From the NCBI GenBank assembly GCA_009760855.2, contig WPIO01000063.1:1547001-1611000 (forward strand): a stretch of DNA of 64,000 nucleotides. Direction: 5' to 3'. Below the pieces are notes generated by a model. That model ran no database searches and had not been told where the DNA came from. It worked only from the letters and a program-made list of their open reading frames with translations. Source of the DNA: Cristatella mucedo. Taxonomy: Eukaryota; Bryozoa; Phylactolaemata; Cristatellidae. Positions 56,099 through 64,000 of this stretch are shown here, piece by piece. The position numbers and the translations under genes are program-made. Position 1 is the first letter of the stretch; each line of letters opens with the position of its first letter.

Positions 56099-59000
56099 TT
56101 ACGCAGGAGAGTTTTGTATAGCACACTCACTGCCTAAGCGGCTTTCGTTACCCATTCGGTAGCCAACAGACTTCGTCTCACGCAACAAAGAGAAAGTGGG
56201 AAGCATAGCAGAGTTAGGAGAGCAGTTGAGGTAGTGAGTAGCATAGAAGTAGCAGTTCAGGACCGCTGAAAAAGATGTGCCATAGTCGGCAGTTGGAGAG
56301 TAGATGTCGTTGCGTAAGAGTTGTGGAAGCGAGTTCCACAGTCTACGACCTGCAGAGCTATAGCTTCTGTCGCCATCTGTCTTTAAGCGGAGGAATTGGA
56401 CAGCTAATTTATTGTCCACACAGGACCTGAGGGCGCGAACAGACTGAAACTGATGCAGCAGCTCAGCTAGGTATGAAGGAGCCAAGCCGTGGCGGGCCTT
56501 GTGGGTCGGCGTAAGAACTTTGCTCCGTATCCTTTGCTCAACCGGCAACCATCCTAGCTCTTCCAGCAAAGGTGACACGTGCACAAACCGCTGGGACTTG
56601 AAGACCAGCCTTGCAGCCATATTCATAGTCCGCTGTAGTGGCATATTAGCTTTCTTTGGTAGCCCAGCCAAAAGGGAATTACAATAATCAAGCCGAGACA
56701 GAACTAAAGAGCTAGTTAAATTTTTTACAAGCCACTGTGGGAGACAGCTTCTAATCTTGGATAGGGATCGGATGTGATGGCTAGCTGTAGAGGCAGTCTT
56801 CTGAATGAAGCTTTTGAAATTGAGGCAGCTGTCGAACAGGACACCTAGATTACGAGCACGTGGTGAAGGTCGCACAATAGCATCGCCTATTGCAACAGCA
56901 AAGCCTTTTAATCCAGCCATACGCTTACGGTGTCCTATGAGAAGCAGTTCAGTTTTATCGTCATTTAATTTCAGGAAGTTTTCCGACATCCAGGATCGAA
57001 TATCGGCAAGGCAAGCATTCAGTTTTTCAGTTGCTGCAGCAGATTCCGACGGTTTAAATGACAAATACAACTGAGTATCGTCAGCATAGAAGTGATATCC
57101 TATTAAATGGGCCTTAATCACTTTTCCCAGAGGTTGCGTATAAATGGAGAACAGCAAGAGACCAAGTACAGACCCATAAGGGGACTCCACAGGTGACCCT
57201 TCTCATGTCTGAGACCTGACCCCCACACGACACGGTTTGAACACGATCAGACAAGTATGATTTAAACCACGCCAGTGCTTCGTCTGCCACACCGATCGTT
57301 GTTCTCAGTCGTTCAAGCAGAACTTCGTGATCAATGGTGTCGAAGGCAGCAGACAGATTTAGCAGAGCTAGGGCAGTGACATTCCCGTCGTCGTTGCCAC
57401 GTAGAATGTCATTGTTAACACGGAGGAGAGCAGTTTCGGTAGAGTGCTGCCTCTTGAATCCTGATTGAAATGTTTCTGACATTCCATTATTTTCAATATG
57501 TTCAACTAGCTGCTTAGCAACAATTTTTTCAAGAATCTTTGATAAGAATGGAAGAAGGGAAACTGGACGATAGTTTGCTAGGACCTCTGTGTCTAATCCA
57601 GGCTTTTTAAGAATAGGTCTAACGATTGCCGATTTGAAGGACTTGGGGACGATCACCTTTTCCCAAAGAAGCATTAAAAATCTTGGTTATGGCAGGGCTA
57701 AGTTGGTCTGCAAGTGAAGACCACAGAGATGAAGGTATAGGGTCTTCAGGAGACGAGCTCTTTTTGCTAGATCTTATTAAGGCAGCCACATCACAGGCAG
57801 AAACATCAGAGAACCTTTTAAGAAAGGTCACAGGTTGAGGAACGGCGATTGCTTTGGTCGGAGGGGGCTTAATGGAGGCACGAATGTGCACAATTTTTTC
57901 AGTAAAGAAGGCTGAAAACTTTTCGGCTGAGCCCTTAATATCTGGGGAGTCAGACCTGGCAGCATTGGCCAGTAAATGGTTTACTGTCTTATAAATCTTT
58001 TTAGTGTCCGACTGGCAGGAATTCAGTTTTCTAATGAAGAAAGAAGCCCTTGCTCTTTTAAGCTTTCGTGTACACGAAGGAAGTCTTTAAAATTGACTAG
58101 GACTGCCTCAATGCCCGATTTATTGAAACGACGTTCCAGACTGCTCTTAACACGGCGCATCTTAAGGAGTTTTTTTGTAAATTGAAAGCAATCCCGACGA
58201 CTCTGAACACGGATAGAGCGAACGGGAGCATGCTTGTCAAGAGCACTCCTGAGTGTCATGTTAATAATAATGATAGTAATTCACTTGATAAAGCGCCCTC
58301 AGGAAACTCAATCTCTCTCTAGGTGCTTTACATTTGCTGTAAAGTGAAATGCAATTGAATGGTAAGTAAAATCATGCTTGAAAAACAAACGAGATGAATA
58401 ATATGGTTAGGGGTGACATGCATAGGGTCAGCATGAAAATGTGGTTAGTGGCAGCATGCACAGTGTCAGCACGCATAAGCACGTGAAGGACGAATCACAG
58501 GGATCCACTAAATGCTGTCATAAATAGGTGTATTTTTAGGTTCTTTTTAAATATGGTCAGGTCAGGGGATGTTCTGACGATGGTCGGGAGGGAGTTCCAG
58601 GCTTTGGGAGCATACGAGCTAAATGCACAGTCTCCAAAGGATTTAAGGTTTGTATGAGGTATTTCTGGACTCTTGGATTCGGAGAAGCGGGTGGTACGAT
58701 GCTTAGCCCGATGGAGGAGTACGTCGGAGAGATAGGCTGGAGCCATAGAATGAAGGGACTTAAAAGTGAGTGACAAAACCTTGAAGTCAATCCATTGCTT
58801 GACTGGTAGCCAGTGCAGGTCGGCGAGAACTGGAGAAATGTGGCAACTGCGACGCTCACGACAGACAAGCCTAGCTGCAGAGTTTTGCAAAAGCTGCAAT
58901 CGCCTGATCGCACATGCTGGTAGGCCAGTAAGCAGTGAGTTGCAGAAGTCGAGACGGGATGTCGCGAATGCATGAACTAACTTGGACGTGGTATCTTTAT

Positions 59001-61245
59001 CTAAACAAGCCCGAATGTTAGCGATGTTTTGAAGCTGAAAATAGGCGGATTTGACTGTGGAGCTGATATGGTCGTCTAACGAGAGGTCGCTTTGGAATAT
59101 GACACCTTGATTCCGAGCTGATTCAACAGGAGATATGCTAGCAGAGCCAATTTTGAGAGTCAGCCTTTCCAGTCTCTGGATCACACTGGGTTTGCCCATA
59201 ACTAGTAAGTTAGTTTTATCATCGTTAAGTTTTAGAAAATTTGCTGCCATCCATGTGCGGATGTCATCAATGCGTGCTGGTAGTGAGTGGAGAGAATTTG
59301 AGGTGCTCGAAGGCTGGGAGGGATCAAAGCAAAGGTACAACTGAGTGTCATCCGCATAGAAGTGAAAGCCTAGATTTTGCTTGGCAATCACATCAGCAAG
59401 AGGCAGAGTATAAACTGTGAAAAGAACCGGACCTAGCACTGAGCCCTGAGGTACTCCATATTTCAGAGGTACTTCAGATGATCTTTGTCCATTCACGTCA
59501 ATACTCAGGAGTCTCACACTGAGATAAGACCTGAACTACTGCAGAGCAGCTCCAGTGATGCCCACGTGAGATGAGAGGCTCTCTAGAAGAACTTTGTGAT
59601 CGATGGTATCAAAAGCTGCCGAAAGATCAAGCAAAACAAGCAGAGACACTCTACCCATGTCTGCATTCCTAAGTAGGTCGTTGTATACCATAAGCAATGC
59701 TGACTCTGTGGAGTGATTAGCTCTAAAGCCAGACTGGAACTTACTAGCAAGGTGTGAGGTTTCGATATACGAGTTCAGCTGGTCCGCCACGACCCGTTCG
59801 AGTATCTTTGATAGGAATGGTAGAAGGGAAACTGGGCGGTAGTTGTTTAGGTTCTCTTGGTCAAGTGCAGCTTTCTTGAGAAGTGGCCTGACTACAGCTT
59901 TTTTGAAAGGTGCTGGGACATGACCTGAGGCTAATGACATATTAATGATGTTGGTTATGCATGGCAGCAGCAGATCGATGCAACGTAGGAGCAGGACAGT
60001 GGGAATAGGGTCCAGAGGACTTGTTTGTCTTCTTTGATTGAGATACGAACTTTAGGACTAGATCACTAGTGACCTGCTTAAATGCAGACATTGAGGTGCA
60101 GCCAGGAACCGAGGAACAGCATTCTAGTGGGGAGGTTGTCATCGCAACGATGTATTCCCTGATCTTGTCTATCTTCTGCACAAAGAATCGAGAGAAGCGA
60201 TCGGCTAGATCATCATTAGGATCATCAGGAAAGGAGCTAATCTGGGAACGGTTGAGGAATGTTCATCGCATCTGTGAGGGTATCGAGGCTGCCGGTCGAG
60301 TCTGAATGCAGATCAAAAAGGCCCGTATCACAAACAGATTTCAAAAACTTGTCCATGTCAATGGTTTGTAAGTTACGTCGTTTGGCAAATTCGACATTGC
60401 CCTGCACGTACGAGGGAGCAGGAACAGTAAACGAGACCGAACAATGATCTGAGAGGGTCAGTGGGCACACCACAAAGTCTGTGGGGAGGACATCCTTAGT
60501 GATCACGAGATCTAGAATGTGGCCACCGACGTGAGTGCTATGATTAACGTGTTGGGCCATACCAAGATTCTCCAGACAGTCAAGAAATGAGCGGACCTGG
60601 CTGTTGCTAGGGTTGTCAACGTGAATATTGAAGTCTCCTACAATCAGTAGCGGCCTGTCACACGCAAATATTTTAGCGAGGAACTCTGAAAACTCCTCTA
60701 TAAACAAGTTTAGACATCCAGAAGGAGGCCGGTATATCACAACGGTGAGAGGCATTGTCTTTGATGAAGACCTGATAGCAACCGATTCAAACGATGACCC
60801 ATGCGAGAAACTGCACATTTTATAGCCAAACGATTCGCGAACAACAATTGCTACCCCGCCACCAACCTTGTCAGAACGTATGGACTGATAGAATGAGAAT
60901 TCGGGTGCGGTGGTCTCGGAAATACAACTACTGGAACAATGCGTCATCCAGGTTTCGGTAAGCAGAAATGCATCTAGCTTCTCCTGGACCACCTGATCGC
61001 GGATAAGTAACCCCTTGGTTTTTAGCGAGCGGACATTTAGTAGGCGGAATTTAAGAGGCTGTCCAACTACTGGGCGACGGCGATGAAGTGGCACGTATTC
61101 TCTACCGTTTGCGTCCGGCCCGGCGGACGCTGGCTCCTTGAATTTGAAATAAACCTTGGTAACGGCCGTGGGACGACGTTTCACAACGTGCTGGGCTACA
61201 GCGGGTGGGCTACTACCGCAACAAGTACTATTTAGCGCTTTAAAC
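56099..61245 (-). mobile_element. Second L2-like retrotransposon family B, split by A12
   Basis: Two parts: 60258-61245 (endonuclease) and 56099-58259 (linker and RT). Endonuclease: [117 protein letters not shown]. Breaks include shifts near 57180 (inside the GVP..GSVLG block), near 57650 and near 58020. Only about half of RT residues match family A, so it is a separate family. The endonuclease frame alone has over 300 codons without a stop. Confidence 0.9.
58262..60256 (-). mobile_element. L2-like copy A12 nested in family B
   Basis: 5'-truncated family A copy with the best RT in the window: 59940 to 58495 is one frame of 482 codons with a single TAG (59536-59538) replacing the Trp of LQWFRSYLS. 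It has [24 protein letters not shown] and the full C-terminus. An upstream shift near 59945 separates the linker. Tail and hairpin at 58262-58330. Flanking AACAT on both sides (about 60254-60258 and 58257-58261) suggests a short target duplication; the family B frame continues from one side to the other. Confidence 0.9.
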
Positions 61246-63219
61246 TAACGAGTCGTAGGTTTGATAGTCAAGCTGTTGATAGGGCGAACGCAGGATGCAG
61301 GTAGGTTCTCACTGACCCGCCGGAGAAGGCCCGCCGGTAGGTATCGACTAATGGCGACATCGCATCTTATGCTAAGCAGGTCCTGTTTTGTGTAGCATAT
61401 CCGAGGACAGCTCATAAATAGTCACAGCGAAGATAGCAGCGGAATACCCGAAGGTATTACGGAGAAATCAAGTAAAGGTCCACACCACACTAGGAGTCGC
61501 CCGAGGCCGCTCTTTAGCGCGGGGAGGAATCCAATCTCGTGAGAGTTCCACTGTCGCGGCGTGGGCAGGTGGCGCACGCAGTAGGCTGCTCTGAAAGCAA
61601 GAGCGTTCAAGGTTTTTTGCCAGGTTAGGTTACTGTTGCCTGCCTGGACGGCTTGAAGATTTGGCGGGCCTGTAGATTTGTGCTTGCGGTAGCAGCTAGA
61701 AATCGTTGCTTCACATAACGCGAGCCAGTTTTGTGCAAATTGACGCAGGCCACAAAATCAAGAAATTTGACTATATGAGGTCTGTGCATTTATAACGAGC
61801 AAGAACTGCGCCGACAGTTGAGAAGTCCCGTTTGTGTAAACATTACGAGGAGCTGGTTCATACAGTAGCTCTACTTTGTCAGGAGTTAATCGGAGTTACG
61901 GAGATTTGGCCTCGGGTGGGTGGGGCGTGGCAGTGTGGCCGGCAGCGGGCCTACACTGTCCGCTGAGAAGACACCAAGCATTAAGCAGCGAACAAGTGAC
62001 AGGTTTCATGACGGGCGAAGCCTTGCTGTGCACCAACGATAAGGCTGCAATGGGTTATTAACAAAAATCGTCAGCTGACGACGACATATTAATAACCTGT
62101 CAATGACAGCCCCTTAATCCTAAAGTATCGCGACTGTAATAGCAGGGGGAGAAAGAGAGGAAATTCCAGCAAAAAACGGTTTTCTTTAACCCACATTACA
62201 AGAAAGCCAGAAATTGACAACGTACAGAATAGCATTGCAAAATGGGATCATGGCTAGGAATACCAGACTTGTTGGTGCCAATTACTATTTGCTTGTGATG
62301 CGATTCGCTAATTACGGAATGCTAACAACAGCAATGATAATAATAATAAAAATAAAATACGCGTACAGCCCCTAAGAGAATCGAATCTCTTTATCTGTGC
62401 TTGACAAGCACTGAAACTTCAGCATTTAAAAAGGTCAGCGAAAACAAGCACAATTTTAGCTTGCCTAAGCAAATTTTAGAAATTCACGAGGATGAAGTGA
62501 ATGTAGTGAGGAAATAATGCGCGATTTATACATCTTCGAATCCTGATTTTAATTTCACTGTTTCGTCGTCAGGATATTGCGAAAGATCTCGATTTAACAC
62601 CAGGCCCAATTGTGTCCATGCTTCGGAACGCGGCAGACTGAGTTAGCTTCAGCCTTACCGCAACGCTGTGGCAGCTCCAAGGATGTGAAACTGCTCATTA
62701 TCATTATCACGAAACGACATTAGTGGCGGTCTCCATATACAATGTGGCTCAATTAGGGGAGTATTAAATAAGAGGTGAGGGGCTTTTCTTCCGAATTCCC
62801 GCATTTATCCCTCAACAGATTTAATAATAATCCTCCACATAGCGAGCACCGATATAACAACTGCCGTGGACATTGGTAAGAGTACCAATGGCAACAGTAA
62901 CTATCTTTTACTGTAACAATGACTGCGATGCCGAGTTTCTGATGGCATTGGATTTTCAAAGCCTGGGACTCATTGTAACAGGGACGGAAATCTTAGAAGA
63001 TCTACAGATAAAGAAATGTGATTTTTTTAAACCTATACATATTACGGCACTTTGTAATGAAGCATTAAAGTAGATAATTATTGAAGCAGAAAGTCAAAGC
63101 TAGTTCAAGGACCCATGAGCAGAACGTAAATCAAAACCTTACTAATGTATACCAATAATAAAATCCTAGAATAATTAATAGAACCCAAATAATATTTAAT
63201 ATTTCACGTTGGTAGGTTT
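61246..63219. other. Unannotated DNA
   Basis: No gene recognised. A short AATAATAATAAAAATAAAAT stretch followed by CAGCCCCTAAGAGAATCGAATC (62338-62395) may be a decayed L2 tail in reverse orientation. Confidence 0.4.
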
Positions 63220-63296
63220 AATATATATATATATATGTAATATATATATATATATATGTACTATATATATATATATATGTAATATATATATATATG

Positions 63297-63340
<44 letters not shown>
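63220..63340. repeat. (AT)n microsatellite
   Basis: About 120 bp of alternating AT, interrupted four times by ATGTA at spacings of about 16-23 bp, ending in a pure run of about 45 bp. Confidence 0.95.
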
Positions 63341-63341
<1 letters not shown>

Positions 63342-63844
63342 AACTTATGGAATGAACTGCAAGGCCCAAAGGACGACTGCTGCGATAACGCTTCTAGAAT
63401 ACAAGGGCAGACCTCAAAGTAAGCAACTGAATCATACCCGATAACTCTAGAAATGTTAAACGATGTTCGAGCACATACGGTCGAGATGTAACCCTAATTC
63501 CAAGTTGATCGGATCAATAATAGCTGGGCTGTCACATTTGCAAGACGCATGGACCTGCAGTTGACAAAAGCGGAAGATATGAACATTAGCAATTAAATGA
63601 ACATTAGCGTGCTGATGCATTAGAAAGATGGTGAAAGATGGGGGCCAAGCTAGGCAAGAACGCAGTGATATGCATCGAAAAACTTATTCAATCTCACTCC
63701 ATATTATTTATTTGCTATATACTCTTAAAGCCTTCGTTGCATTACAGTAGGGTCCAGCGTCGGCAGTTCTTCCTGAGTCTCATGGAGACACAGCGGGTGA
63801 ACGTAAGCGGTAAACGTGACTCTACCTTTACTACTCTCAACACG
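63341..63844. other. Unannotated DNA
   Basis: No gene or repeat recognised. Confidence 0.4.
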
Positions 63845-63985
63845 TACATATACGAGAGCTCGATGAATCATAGCAGACGACAAGAGATATAGCATGCATT
63901 AGTGGCCTGACGCTGCGCTTGGCTTAACTATTGGCCACAGGTGAGGCATGTACATTATTGTCGAGGCGCTTTGCTAATTACAAAA
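63845..63985. repeat. Interspersed repeat shared with 26097-26260
   Basis: CGTACATATACGAGAGCTCGATGAATCA, then ACTATTGGCCACAGGTGAGG, then GTACATTATTGTCGAGG and GCTAATTACAAAAGCAGAA match 26097-26260 in order. The element's identity is unknown; the window end cuts off any continuation. Confidence 0.55.
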
Positions 63986-64000
63986 GCAGAAGCCGCAGGC

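Overview
The window is animal nuclear DNA, most likely from an invertebrate. There are no bacterial-type operons. Genes have GT-AG introns, and most of the sequence is decayed retroelements of metazoan type: CR1/L2-like non-LTR elements ending in (ATT)n, Ty3/gypsy LTR elements, and a Polinton/Maverick-type DNA polymerase. I cannot name the species from sequence alone. Copies carry different stops, frameshifts and truncations, so almost all mobile DNA here is dead.

The most interesting host content is a small multigene family of secreted peptide precursors. Two three-exon copies look intact, at 7058-7437 and 29789-30171. Each encodes a signal peptide, an acidic propiece with a Lys-Arg cleavage site, and a short amphipathic cationic peptide ending in Gly-stop (an amidation signal). 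Two more copies are pseudogenes (10805-11069 and 31990-32130). The first 296 bases resemble the 5' flank of the 29.8-kb copy. I infer an antimicrobial-type peptide cluster evolving by duplication and loss. The only other candidate host gene is a COA3/CCDC56-like coding segment at 40160-40390 (minus).

Layout: 1-296 peptide-gene flank; 297-2235 L2-like copies; 3101-6944 a 1.89-kb direct tandem duplication; 6945-7560 peptide gene 1; about 10483-19650 block X1 (peptide pseudogene, L2 copy, a decayed Ty3/gypsy element 'D' with a non-autonomous LTR element 'C' nested inside it); 19637-20775 L2 copy; 21276-22847 AT-rich Polinton-type polymerase remnant; 23340-24830 a roughly 170-bp satellite-like tandem array; 25560-29012 a nested L2 copy; 29020-31330 peptide gene 3 and a third copy of the 1.89-kb unit; 31765-39230 block X2, a second direct-orientation copy of X1; 40160-40390 COA3-like; 40990-41403 L2 tail with a tRNA-like short element; 41425-47098 L2 copy split by a 3.36-kb Ty3/gypsy element 'E'; 47185-54305 further L2 copies, including the longest (49390-52860); 56099-61245 a second L2-like family ('B') split by a family A copy; then mostly unannotated DNA with an (AT)n tract.

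Insertions can be ordered from the nesting and target-site duplications: C entered D (AAAGT), E entered an L2 copy (CCATA), a family A copy entered B (AACAT), and an L2 tail entered another L2 copy (ATATT). X1 and X2 share the nested insertions, so that duplication came after them.
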